Of a stretch of 36,190 bases of DNA, positions 1-7,836 are shown one piece after another. The DNA lies in contig NZ_JQCL01000033.1 in the NCBI RefSeq assembly GCF_001438845.1, forward strand, positions 1 through 36,190. Direction: 5' to 3'. The stretch comes from Lactiplantibacillus xiangfangensis. Lineage in GTDB: Bacteria; Bacillota; Bacilli; Lactobacillales; Lactobacillaceae. The number at the start of each line of letters is the position of its first letter. The first letter of the stretch is position 1. The position numbers and the translations under genes were made by a program. The notes beneath the pieces were generated by a model that worked only from the letters and a program-made list of their open reading frames with translations, had not been told where the DNA came from and searched no databases.

Positions 1-47
1 ATGGCCTTTTTGGTCCAATTATTTAAGTGGTGCACTTGAATTGTAAA
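1..47. mobile_element. Possible terminal end of an IS30-type insertion sequence
   Basis: The first 47 bases contain a TGCACTTGAATTGTAAAT-like motif that resembles the terminal inverted repeats of lactobacillal IS30-family elements. The transposase and the other end would lie outside the window. The motif abuts the stop codon of a very short ORF, as expected if an element interrupted that gene. The family assignment is from memory; no second inverted repeat or target duplication is visible. Confidence 0.35.
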
Positions 48-107
48 TCAGGCAACTTTTTCAATATCGACCCCGTCGCTTAATTTGAAAATTTTTGAAT
101 CTGCCAT
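48..107 (-). pseudogene. 19-codon gene fragment, probably truncated
   Basis: An ATG preceded by a good GGAGTG ribosome-binding site opens a 19-codon frame reading MADSKIFKLSDGVDIEKVA, then stop. The residue composition looks like a genuine protein N-terminus, but the frame ends exactly where the putative IS30-type end begins. I infer a gene cut off by an insertion. It lies 12 bases downstream of the first Mor-like gene on the same strand and may have been co-transcribed with it. No family is recognised. A genuine 19-aa peptide remains possible. Confidence 0.4.
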
Positions 108-119
108 GATAAATCACTC

Positions 120-389
120 CTATTTATTTATGTTCTTTTTTTCTCTAACAACCATTTGAATCCACTTTTGTGAATAACCATACTTCCGTGCTAAATCATG
201 CTGGTTGTGCCCATCAAATTCTGCCAAAACTCGTTGAGCCACTAATTTTCGATCATATAAGTGAACCGGAAAATTAAGCTGAGTTCCCTTATAATGTTCA
301 TAAATAATCAACATTGCCTCAGTTCCAACTAAATCATTTAGACTCCCATAAAACTGATGTAACGCCTCTGGCTCAATACGCTCTGCCAT
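120..389 (-). CDS. Mor transcription activator family protein (copy 1)
   Basis: The 89-aa product matches the Mor/C regulator family of phage Mu. The N-terminal half is helical (about residues 5-35). A GTQLNFPVHLYDRK segment corresponds to the beta-strand dimerisation region. The C-terminal helix-turn-helix, around residues 58-82, contains DGHNQHDLARKYGYSQ. Mor proteins bind inverted repeats as dimers and activate phage middle or late promoters; chromosomal copies in lactobacilli usually lie in mobile or prophage-derived DNA. An AGGAGG site about 10 bases before the ATG supports this start. A paralogue lies upstream on the same strand at 652-909, and the two share GTQ, PVHLYDRK, GHN and KYGYSQ blocks. 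The targets are unknown; the gene fragment immediately downstream or the neighbouring operon are candidates. Confidence 0.8.
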   Translation of the reverse strand: MAERIEPEALHQFYGSLNDLVGTEAMLIIYEHYKGTQLNFPVHLYDRKLVAQRVLAEFDGHNQHDLARKYGYSQKWIQMVVREKKNINK

Positions 390-651
390 GCCCTCGCCAC
401 CTCCTAGCCTAAATTGTAATTGGTTCTTAATCTTTTAGTAACTGCACTTGTACCCGCTGTTTTCCATGAAAACAACCTTAACAAGGGCCTGGAAGTGTGC
501 CTTAGATAAATTCAGTTGTACAAACGCTGTTATCATAGGCATTCAGCCGGAATCACGACTAAATAAAAGCTTCAAAAACGCTTTACTTGGCCATTATCAT
601 CCTGAAAACATCAAAAAAATTATTTTGAAATCATTGCTAAAGCGCCCTTTC

Positions 652-909
652 TTACTTATCATGTCGGACTTGGTTGTTGACCCAGCGCTGTGAGTAACCA
701 TATTTTTGTGCTAATTCGTTGCTATTATGGCCATTATATTGGGCACGCAATCCAGCTTTGACCCGCTTCCGGTCATATAAATGAACTGGAAGTGTAATCT
801 GGGTTCCCCGGTAAAATTGATAAAATTTCAACATTGCCGGCGTACCTAATAATTCATTGAGTTCGCGATAGAAGGTACTGAGCATTTCAATATCAATCTT
901 ATTTTCCAT
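652..909 (-). CDS. Mor transcription activator family protein (copy 2)
   Basis: The 85-aa product is a second Mor-family regulator. It shares with copy 1 the GTQITLPVHLYDRKRV strand region and a C-terminal helix-turn-helix with GHNSNELAQKYGYSQRW (about residues 55-75). The start at 909 is preferred because an AGGTGAT ribosome-binding site sits seven bases before it; an in-frame GTG further upstream overlaps that site. About 260 bases of apparently non-coding DNA separate it from copy 1, so the pair may be a diverged tandem duplication rather than a tight operon. It is divergent from the WYL regulator, with about 170 bases between their starts, so the two may share a control region. Confidence 0.8.
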   Translation of the reverse strand: MENKIDIEMLSTFYRELNELLGTPAMLKFYQFYRGTQITLPVHLYDRKRVKAGLRAQYNGHNSNELAQKYGYSQRWVNNQVRHDK

Positions 910-1014
910 TTTTATCACCTGCTTTGACTAATTACAGCTAACCATTTTTGCCAATGGCTCACGTCAGCCTTTCCGTAACCATTAGTTACGAGTCATACGA
1001 CTTGCTGTTGTTAA

Positions 1015-1023
1015 TGCTATAAT
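1015..1023 (+). promoter_or_regulatory. Extended -10 promoter element for the WYL regulator gene
   Basis: TGCTATAAT is a perfect extended -10 element about 60 bases upstream of the WYL gene start. No good -35 is seen at 17-base spacing, as is common for extended -10 promoters. Confidence 0.5.
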
Positions 1024-1081
1024 AGCAAGCAAGGTAGACACATACTGTCTATATATTTTGAATTATCTTGTGGAGGACTTT

Positions 1082-2041
1082 ATGAACTCAGCGTATCGGC
1101 AACTTTATATTTTTCAATCATTGCTAACCAACCATATTCTTAACAAGTCCAACTTAGCCGACCATTTCGACGTTACGGAACGGGCGATTCAGCGCGACTT
1201 TAGCCAAATTAAACAGTTTATTTTTGACCAACAGCTACCTTATCAACTCACTTACTCAAGAAAACAAAACGGTTATCAATTAACGACCACCCAGGATCAA
1301 CTATCAAAACAAACCGTCCTATTGCTCATCAAGATTCTTTTGGCTAGCCGGTCGTTGAATAAAACTGAACTGAACGCAACGATTGCGAGTTTATTAGCGA
1401 CACTGTCCCAAACTGAACAGGCTGAAGTTCAACCAATTATTAAAAACGAGCTTTTTTATTACCAACCGTTACGCCATCAACAGGACCTAATTGCGTTAAT
1501 CTGGCAGCTCAGTCGTTTTATTACGCATCAGACGACGATTGATATCGATTATCGCAACAGTAAGAACCATACAGAAACGCGAACCATTTTGCCGCAAACA
1601 ATCATCTTCTCGGAATACTATTTTTACGTTGTGGCCTACAGTGCCAAATACCAGGCCAACCGCTACTTTCGACTTGATCGGATCTTTAACTACCACCTCA
1701 GTAAACAAAAAATCCACCGTAGCCGTGCGGAACACGTCAGTGGTGGTCAATTAAGACAAGTTGTTCAGTTTATGCAACCGGGTGAAAAAGTCACGATTCA
1801 GTTTAAATTTTCTGGTGTTGTGGAAGCGGCTTTAGACCGTTTTCCCACAGCCAAAGTGATTACCGCCAAAAGTAACAGTCATACGGTCCTGATTGAAACT
1901 GAGGTGGTCGATAACGGCGCAATCATGTGGCTACTAAGCCAAGGACCACTAGTAAAAGTGGTTAGTCCAGCAAGCTTCGTTCAGCAAATTCGTGAGTCAT
2001 TAGAGAAAACACTTAAGCTGTATTCATCTGAAGAAGAATAA
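1082..2041 (+). CDS. WYL domain-containing helix-turn-helix transcriptional regulator
   Basis: The 319-aa product has an N-terminal winged helix (about residues 5-60) with an ADHFDVTERAIQRDFSQIK recognition segment. A central helical linker follows, then a WYL domain (about 140-215) with IDIDYRNS and FYVVAYSAKYQANRYFRLDR, and a C-terminal WCX-like region. WYL regulators sense ligands, often nucleic acid or nucleotide signals, and many repress phage-defence or DNA-damage-linked operons (BrxR and CapW are named examples). The start at 1082 is chosen over an in-frame ATG at 1058 because GGAGG sits five bases before it. It precedes the AT-rich three-ORF operon on the same strand by about 440 bases, so regulation of that operon is plausible but unproven. 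Confidence 0.82.
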   Translation: MNSAYRQLYIFQSLLTNHILNKSNLADHFDVTERAIQRDFSQIKQFIFDQQLPYQLTYSRKQNGYQLTTTQDQLSKQTVLLLIKILLASRSLNKTELNATIASLLATLSQTEQAEVQPIIKNELFYYQPLRHQQDLIALIWQLSRFITHQTTIDIDYRNSKNHTETRTILPQTIIFSEYYFYVVAYSAKYQANRYFRLDRIFNYHLSKQKIHRSRAEHVSGGQLRQVVQFMQPGEKVTIQFKFSGVVEAALDRFPTAKVITAKSNSHTVLIETEVVDNGAIMWLLSQGPLVKVVSPASFVQQIRESLEKTLKLYSSEEE

Positions 2042-2478
2042 AATAGGTGTTCAAAAAAATCGTATTTAATATTCAATTGCTGAAATACCTATCAGGTTAC
2101 GCAATTAATTGTCCACTCCCCATAGACTCTGTGCATTCTAGTTATTCACTCCGTCTAAATGATACTCAATTTTTTACCGCCATTTCACAATATAAATGGA
2201 CTAGTTGTGATTTTGTTTGGCTATGCCTACTTCCACAGTTTGGCGCACTTTCACCCGATGAAGGCCTACGAAGAATTCTTATTTGAATCCTTTGCGGGTC
2301 TTCTATTTTTCACCATGTCAAAAAGCGACCTCACCCAGGTAGAATACGGAATGAAGTCGCTTAGAGATAACAGAAAATCGCATTATAAATTTACAGAAGC
2401 TAGTACAAAATCAACTGTAAAAGAAAGCGGTTTTATTGTATGATTTTATTAAATAAATACAAGTGAGGAGTGACCGAA
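2042..2478 (+). other. AT-rich leader/intergenic region of the unknown operon
   Basis: This 437-nt stretch between the WYL gene and the operon is AT-rich. Two overlapping open frames of 79 and 94 codons cross it, but neither has a Shine-Dalgarno site or a recognisable product, so I do not call them. No terminator with a T-run is evident after the WYL gene, so read-through into the operon is possible. Confidence 0.4.
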
Positions 2479-3690
2479 ATGAGTGTTATTAGTTCGATAA
2501 AAGAATTGAGCCCCAATGCAGTAGGTGATAACAGCAGTAAATTGTATTTGGCCCCAGATATTGAAGAAAAAAAGTTAAACAATGCAATGAAAGCCATGGG
2601 GGTTGAAGGAGATCCCCAGGATGTTGTAGCTATTTTAGATACAACACTTTTTCAAACTGCTAAAACAGGACTTTTATTTATGCCAACAAAGTTCTACGTA
2701 CATGAATCGTTCGAAAGTCCGCAAAGTTTTGATTACGATCAGTTAGCACTTGCGATTTTTGAACAGCGTACCGAATACCATAAGGATAAAGAAAAACAAG
2801 TTCCATATTTGTCGGTTGCATTTAAGGATGGTAGTCCAAATTATGAGTTTCCGACAACAATTTTAGATTACATTGATGGTCCAGGACTAGCAGCTCTGTT
2901 AAACGAACTTGTGACAACATCGGACACGAACTCAACTATAAGTACGGAAGATGAGGACACGGAAGTATCAGAACCGAAGACAACGATTCGTTCGTTAGAA
3001 GATTTACCTGCTCCAGTTAAATTGGCTTATGTTCAGTTGATTTGTAATTTTGCTTTACAAGATGACCAGGAAATTGATGCAACCGAGTACCGTGGCATTA
3101 TTTCTTTAGCCGCCCGAATTGAATTACCCTCTGATGCCCAGCGAGAATTGAATAGTTATTTGATTGGGGACAAAAAAATTGAATCCAATGAATTATTGAA
3201 AACATTGCTCGTTCAGGTCAATGAAACAACTCAAGATATTTTACATAAATCAATCATGAAAGATGTTTTGAGCTTAGATAATCAAAAAGATGATACCGAT
3301 GTAACTCAGTGGCGCCAAGATAGGTATTTGAGTTCATTAGCCGAGGCACTTGATTTATCGGCAGACCAAGTTGACTTTTTGATTGATGGTATTCAACACG
3401 ATCAAAATATTCTTGAACAACGGTTGAATGATACACAAATTAAGAAACAAACTAAAGATTTGGCTGCCAAAGCAGCTGCAGTAGGGATCCCCATGGCAGC
3501 ACTTTATTTCTCAGGATCAGTCGTTGGTGTTGGCGCAACGGGCATTACGTCAGGATTAGCGGCGTTAGGCTTTGGTGGCATCTTAGGATTTTCTGGGATG
3601 GTTACTGGAGTTGGTGTCTTGCTTGTTGCGGGTACTTTGACGTATAAAGGTGTTCAGCATTTAACTTGGGCGCAAAGATATCGAGAATAA
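2479..3690 (+). CDS. TerB-like protein with glycine-rich hydrophobic C-terminus, unknown function
   Basis: The 403-aa product has three visible parts. The N-terminal region (about 25-145) carries a VVAILDTTLF...GLLFMPTKFYV pattern like small PH-like or membrane-associated domains next to TerB modules. After an acidic linker (about 147-170), residues about 175-260 resemble a TerB-like helical domain, with LAYVQLICNFALQDDQEID and an acidic cluster. Residues about 330-390 form a glycine-rich hydrophobic block (repeated G-x-G and GLAALGFGG) suited to membrane insertion or glycine-zipper packing. The ATG at 2479 follows GAGGAG by eight bases; an in-frame GTG at 2470 overlaps that site. Two sequence lines counted by hand within the operon are each 20/60 G+C, below the 26/60 of a line in guaB, which suggests acquired DNA. 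The C-terminus may be prematurely cut by a frameshift (see next ORF). Confidence 0.7.
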   Translation: MSVISSIKELSPNAVGDNSSKLYLAPDIEEKKLNNAMKAMGVEGDPQDVVAILDTTLFQTAKTGLLFMPTKFYVHESFESPQSFDYDQLALAIFEQRTEYHKDKEKQVPYLSVAFKDGSPNYEFPTTILDYIDGPGLAALLNELVTTSDTNSTISTEDEDTEVSEPKTTIRSLEDLPAPVKLAYVQLICNFALQDDQEIDATEYRGIISLAARIELPSDAQRELNSYLIGDKKIESNELLKTLLVQVNETTQDILHKSIMKDVLSLDNQKDDTDVTQWRQDRYLSSLAEALDLSADQVDFLIDGIQHDQNILEQRLNDTQIKKQTKDLAAKAAAVGIPMAALYFSGSVVGVGATGITSGLAALGFGGILGFSGMVTGVGVLLVAGTLTYKGVQHLTWAQRYRE

Positions 3691-3706
3691 TAAGCAACGT
3701 GAAGCG

Positions 3707-4180
3707 TTGTTACAGCAAATTATCCGTAACACTCAGAGAACGTTGAATTATCTAATTGATAGCGTTAATGATATTTCCCGTGGGCTAATGGAAGCATCTC
3801 AGGACGCATCAGCCAATCAAATAAAAATTGCAAAAATGACAAGACTGTTGGCAATGCTCAGTAAAGGCGCCAAAGCGACAACGCAAGATTTGGACCATTA
3901 TCAATCAGAATCTGTTTTAACTAACGTTCCTGTAGAAATGGACGCTGAGCGGCTACAACAGTTGACAAAAGACCCAACAACTAAGCAATTTTATGCAATT
4001 GTTATGGCAGATTACGAGGAAAATGAGGATGGTAAATTACTGTTGAAGCCTTCCATTTCATCAGATGATGCGACCGCATTGCACGGAATTTTGGATAAGA
4101 TTGGTTACCTCTCTGTTAAAGGAGTAGCAAAGTCTGGATTAGGAACGGCCAAAACAGCTATTAAAGGTATGTTCGATTAA
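3707..4180 (+). CDS. Hypothetical helical protein; possibly the frameshifted C-terminus of the preceding gene
   Basis: The 157-aa frame has only a TTG start at 3707 and no convincing Shine-Dalgarno site. Its frame is open back to 3665, across the stop of the preceding gene, and the extension reads as plausible protein (KDIENNKQREALLQQIIRN). The frame is +1 relative to the preceding gene, so one extra base, for example in the GGG run at about 3668-3670, would explain the split. The product is mainly helical: an N-terminal amphipathic segment (about 1-60), an acidic mid-region and a C-terminal KGVAKSGLGTAKTAIKG tail. No family is recognised. It ends two bases before the next ATG, so translational coupling to the third gene is likely. 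It could be a separate protein, a pseudogene fragment or a product of recoding. Confidence 0.55.
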   Translation: MLQQIIRNTQRTLNYLIDSVNDISRGLMEASQDASANQIKIAKMTRLLAMLSKGAKATTQDLDHYQSESVLTNVPVEMDAERLQQLTKDPTTKQFYAIVMADYEENEDGKLLLKPSISSDDATALHGILDKIGYLSVKGVAKSGLGTAKTAIKGMFD

Positions 4181-4181
4181 C

Positions 4182-5789
4182 ATGGATAAATTTAGTGAAG
4201 ATGAGTTGCGCAAATATGGCAACTTGGAAAAAATTCAGCAACACCAAGAAGAAAATTTGGCGCAACGAGTACAAATGGCGCATGGTGCGGTTAAAGATTT
4301 AAAACAACAGCAACATGATCAGAGCGATAGTCTGGATGCTTTAATAGTACAAGCGGAAAATCTGATGACAGGAATAAAAACGACAGTTACTGATAATGAG
4401 GTCGATACCATGAAATCCTATGTTGATCTCACTACTCATGAACAAGCGAGCGTTCAAAAAAATATGGATGCTTGGTCGCCGTTGCCAACGGTTGTATTGT
4501 CGGATAATTGGGATGGTTTCGAAAAAAATTTGCGGACCTATGCAAGTGCGGAACAATTGGATTTGAGTACTGATCCATTAACAGACTTGTTGACGCCTGA
4601 AGAACGTGAACAAATTGCAGTCAATATAAAGAAAGACTTTGGCTATCGAAAAGCACACTGTGACAAGTACGATTATACTTTAGCAACAATTTCAGGAGTG
4701 ATTTCGGGCTTAATTGATGTGTTCTTTGTCGGTGGTGCGATGAAGACTAAAAATGGAGATGATAATCGGAAAGCACTACCAAAGATTACTGACAGTTGGT
4801 TTAATCACATTATTTTGAAGTATGCTCAGATGGATTATCATTTACGCCAAATTAGTGGGCAACATATTGATAACTTTCCAAAGCAAACGCCTAAGACAAT
4901 TGAGCAAGGCGTACATTATCTGGAAATGCAGTATAAGGTTCCTTATGACGCGCAATATGATAAACGGCTAAAAGGATTGAAGCCCGGTGAAATGCAGATG
5001 TCGGCGGCAAACCATCATTTATTTTCCCTAGCACACTATCCTGACCTAGTTGGATTAGTTTTTTCGATTCTAGACCAATTCCTAAATACGGGGTCCTATT
5101 TGTCAAATGGCCAATTCATTCAAGCTTCGATGGAAAATAATCAGTTTAAATTACACGGAAGTAACTTTGCTGCTAAAATCTTTTGCGGATTTGTAAATTG
5201 GATGGGACATTTGGCTTCTGATGCAGTTGGTTCATCTGGTGCAGTTCATAAAGGGAACCGTGGTTCAGGGTTACCCATTCCAGGTACCGAAATTTTTCAA
5301 ACATTGAATTTTAATTTACCAGGAACTGACAGCTTAACGTTATCTAAAATAGCAACTAAAGTTTTTGAACAAGGCTATGATGCTAGACACGCAGCGGCTA
5401 CAGCAATTCCAGTTATGATTAATGAATTGCTAACACGTTTACTCTGGGCGCTAAAACAGTATTTTTATCATCATCAAACGGTTCCTGAAATTACAAAGTT
5501 GCGCAATGTTCCTGAACTGAGTCGCATGTTACTATGCAGTTATGGTGTGTTCGCAGGTCTCGATATTGGTGATGCAACTGCGCACGGCATTAACAAAGGA
5601 ATTGAAACGGGCGGTAACAAGGCAGCTATCTTAGTTGAAACTTTCTCTAATCTGAACGTCGCCTTATACCCCCGCTTAGCATTACAAGGCTATAAAGAAG
5701 TCATGTCTTGGTACAATAATAGTCATTATAATGTTGAAGATTTTGATCATTACTTGGGACAAGAATGGGAAAGTTTGGTAAAGGTTTAA
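4182..5789 (+). CDS. Large conserved-looking hypothetical protein, third gene of the unknown operon
   Basis: The 535-aa product is not assigned to a named family. Residues about 10-60 are charged and glutamine-rich, probably a coiled coil. Hydrophobic stretches occur near 165-186 (SGVISGLIDVFFVGG), 328-350 (KIFCGFVNWMGHLASDAVG), 404-428 and 448-465, so membrane association or a large helical core is possible. Motifs that look conserved rather than random include NHHLFSLAHYPDLVG (277-291), SNGQF (308-312), DAVGSSG (347-353) and RGSGLPIP (360-367). The clustered histidines could be functional, but no catalytic site can be named. The ATG lies two bases after the previous stop, with AAAGG inside the upstream ORF. 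A strong terminator follows, so this is the last operon gene. Codon and base composition are AT-rich like its partners. Confidence 0.7.
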   Translation: MDKFSEDELRKYGNLEKIQQHQEENLAQRVQMAHGAVKDLKQQQHDQSDSLDALIVQAENLMTGIKTTVTDNEVDTMKSYVDLTTHEQASVQKNMDAWSPLPTVVLSDNWDGFEKNLRTYASAEQLDLSTDPLTDLLTPEEREQIAVNIKKDFGYRKAHCDKYDYTLATISGVISGLIDVFFVGGAMKTKNGDDNRKALPKITDSWFNHIILKYAQMDYHLRQISGQHIDNFPKQTPKTIEQGVHYLEMQYKVPYDAQYDKRLKGLKPGEMQMSAANHHLFSLAHYPDLVGLVFSILDQFLNTGSYLSNGQFIQASMENNQFKLHGSNFAAKIFCGFVNWMGHLASDAVGSSGAVHKGNRGSGLPIPGTEIFQTLNFNLPGTDSLTLSKIATKVFEQGYDARHAAATAIPVMINELLTRLLWALKQYFYHHQTVPEITKLRNVPELSRMLLCSYGVFAGLDIGDATAHGINKGIETGGNKAAILVETFSNLNVALYPRLALQGYKEVMSWYNNSHYNVEDFDHYLGQEWESLVKV

Positions 5790-5831
5790 AAATTAAATAT
5801 CGTAGAAATTCAGAATTTTTCTCAAACTGTT

Positions 5832-5848
5832 GTTGGTAATTTACCAAC
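5832..5848. other. 17-nt palindrome before the operon terminator
   Basis: GTTGGTAA-T-TTACCAAC is a perfect inverted repeat around one central base, just upstream of the terminator hairpin. It could be a protein-binding site; as an RNA it has too small a loop to fold fully. Confidence 0.45.
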
Positions 5849-5850
5849 TA

Positions 5851-5888
5851 AGATTGTCTAATTACGATGTGATTAGACAATCTTTTTT
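5851..5888 (+). terminator. Rho-independent terminator of the unknown operon
   Basis: A perfect 12-bp stem (AGATTGTCTAAT with ATTAGACAATCT) around a 9-nt loop is followed by a run of six T. It closes the 2479-5789 operon. Confidence 0.9.
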
Positions 5889-6183
5889 AGTTCGAAAACT
5901 ATTTGAATCCTTAATCTCTAAAGCTATTACAACAACCGAATCCATAACTAACCCATTTTATTATTGACTTCTCCCATTGACCCTCGAGTAAGTATATCTT
6001 AAAACGTTATGTCAGAGTTTTGATTCATTCTTGGAGTAGTATCTAAGTTCGCTTCAATCTCTACTGGATATTTGTTTTTTCCCATCCAGTACAGTTGCTA
6101 ATCAAGTAATGTTTCAGTAATTAAAAAAATTTCGAAAAAACCTCCAGAAAACCTCTTATAACTCACTATTTCACCGTATCTTC
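5889..6183. other. Intergenic region between convergent genes
   Basis: This AT-rich stretch lies between the unknown operon and the convergent MFS gene. I see no gene and no clear terminator for the MFS gene. Confidence 0.4.
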
Positions 6184-7527
6184 TTACCTTAAACGCTTTT
6201 CACTCCCCAGTAAGAACAGTGCCGCAATTAAGCTCAGCCCCGAAATCGCTGAGATTACTAGCAGCTGGTCAAGGTAGCTCGTTGAAAAGTTGTGGACACC
6301 ACTCGTCAGCGCAACAACGACCGAAATCCCGACTGATTGACCAAATTGATGGACCGTGTTGACAACACCAGAAGCCGCCCCAGCAATTTCAGGATCTGTA
6401 TTAGCCACCCCTTCCGCTGTTAACGGACTGAGCACCAGTCCTTGTCCAACACCAAATATAATCATTGGAATGGCAATTGCGACCCAATAACCGCGATTTA
6501 ATCCTAATGGAACGGTCAAAAAGACACCGACAGTGACGAGTATTACGGCAATGAGAATCAAACGGGCATTGCCAATTTTGCTAGATAATCTTGAAACTTG
6601 TAGCGCACCAACAAACTGTGGAATGGTGACGGGCAAAAATGCCAGCCCCGTCATCAACGGTGTAAACCCATAAATACGTTGTAAGGCTTGCGTCGTAACA
6701 AAGAAATAAGCAAACGCTGCGCCAATGAAGAAAAAGCGCGCAACATACGCACTGTTACGTTGGCGGTTAGTAAATAGCCGTAGCGGCATAATCGGACTTT
6801 TGACCATTCGTTCAGCGTATACAGATAGCCCCAGTGAAACAATCGCAATTATCAAGGCTAAGCGTTGATGCGAAGTACCGTCAATACTATAAACTAAAGC
6901 TGATAATCCTAACACGGACAACAGCGTACCCACGATATCAAGACGGCTAGTACTTTTGATTTCATTGTCTTTAACAAAATGAATTGTTAGTAAAAACATC
7001 AGTAAGCCAACTGGCACGTTTAAGAAGAAACCGTATCGCCAAGAAAATACACTAGTAATGACCCCGCCAAGTATCATCCCGCAGCTTGCACCAATCCCGG
7101 CCGTTGTTCCATAAGCAGCAATTGCCCTAGCACGCATCGTTCCGTGATAATTGTCTAACAAGAGTGCCAACGTTGTAGGCGCTAGGATGGCAGATCCAAT
7201 CCCGTGAAAAGCCCGCATGGAAATAATCATTGGGCCGTTGACCGACAACCCAACCATCAGAGATCCAAAGGAAAATAACAATAATCCAATCAAAAAGACT
7301 CGCTTACGGCCATACACATCGCCGATGCGACCACCAAATAATTGGAAGCCACCAAAGGTTAAGGTGTACGCACTGCTGACCCACGCAAGTGTTTGAGCAT
7401 TCAAATGAAGATCAGTTGCTATTTTCACCGTACTTGTAAACACAATCGAATTATCCAAAAGTATCATAAAATAGCTTAATAAAATAATTGGTAAAACAAT
7501 TCCAAATTTCTCTTTATTTTGAGTCAT
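6184..7527 (-). CDS. MFS transporter, DHA2 (EmrB/QacA-like) drug:H+ antiporter
   Basis: The 447-aa product is a polytopic membrane protein. It has an N-terminal LLDNSIVFTSTVKIATDL motif typical of DHA2 pumps, motif A (GGRIGDVYGRKR, about residues 65-76), and motif C-like GASCGMILGGVITSVFSWRYG, with a RYGFFLNVPVG segment common to EmrB/QacA relatives. The family exports hydrophobic or cationic compounds using the proton gradient; the substrate here cannot be inferred. An AGGGG ribosome-binding site precedes the ATG. It is transcribed from a 310-nt region containing a nested palindrome (7666-7716), which suggests control by a local or distant TetR- or MarR-like repressor. No regulator gene is adjacent, which is unusual for this pump type. 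Confidence 0.85.
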   Translation of the reverse strand: MTQNKEKFGIVLPIILLSYFMILLDNSIVFTSTVKIATDLHLNAQTLAWVSSAYTLTFGGFQLFGGRIGDVYGRKRVFLIGLLLFSFGSLMVGLSVNGPMIISMRAFHGIGSAILAPTTLALLLDNYHGTMRARAIAAYGTTAGIGASCGMILGGVITSVFSWRYGFFLNVPVGLLMFLLTIHFVKDNEIKSTSRLDIVGTLLSVLGLSALVYSIDGTSHQRLALIIAIVSLGLSVYAERMVKSPIMPLRLFTNRQRNSAYVARFFFIGAAFAYFFVTTQALQRIYGFTPLMTGLAFLPVTIPQFVGALQVSRLSSKIGNARLILIAVILVTVGVFLTVPLGLNRGYWVAIAIPMIIFGVGQGLVLSPLTAEGVANTDPEIAGAASGVVNTVHQFGQSVGISVVVALTSGVHNFSTSYLDQLLVISAISGLSLIAALFLLGSEKRLR

Positions 7528-7665
7528 GACAAGCCCCTATCTCAATTAAAAATATTTTTCTGTTAACGCACTATTAAAGATAGACGTGACAAAAGATTTA
7601 ACCATTCGCTGACCTTTCTAAGCGAATGACCCAATCATAAGACAGGCTTGGCTATTTGAAAATTA

Positions 7666-7716
7666 CCAGATTAACATACTAGTATACGACGGTTGTATAC
7701 TGTCATATTAATCTGG
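7666..7716 (-). promoter_or_regulatory. 51-nt nested palindrome (operator candidate) upstream of the DHA2 pump
   Basis: Two perfect inverted repeats share one centre (about 7691): an outer CCAGATTAA / TTAATCTGG and an inner AGTATAC / GTATACT with a 7-nt spacer. ATACTAGTAT inside the left half (7676-7685) is itself palindromic. It lies about 140 bases before the pump start. The symmetry suits a dimer-of-dimers repressor such as the QacR type. Confidence 0.55.
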
Positions 7717-7730
7717 TCCAAAAAGCGAAT

Positions 7731-7756
7731 AAAAAAAGACGGCGATAGGCCATCTT
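7731..7756 (-). terminator. Rho-independent terminator of the MFS gene at 7837-8988
   Basis: Read on the minus strand, an 8-bp stem AAGATGGC / GCCGTCTT with one wobble pair and a 5-nt loop is followed by a T-run. It lies about 80 bases after the stop. Confidence 0.75.
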
Positions 7757-7836
7757 CAAAACGTAAAACATATTTACTTAGAAACCACATTGATAACTTG
7801 GGGCTGGATTCTGTTTAGAGAAAAGTTAGCGATGCG

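Noticed and set aside
448-693. 81-codon plus-strand frame between the Mor genes
   Set aside because: No ribosome-binding site, and it runs antisense into the end of the second Mor gene.
2047-2443. 79- and 94-codon frames before the unknown operon
   Set aside because: No Shine-Dalgarno site or recognisable product; they overlap each other in different frames.
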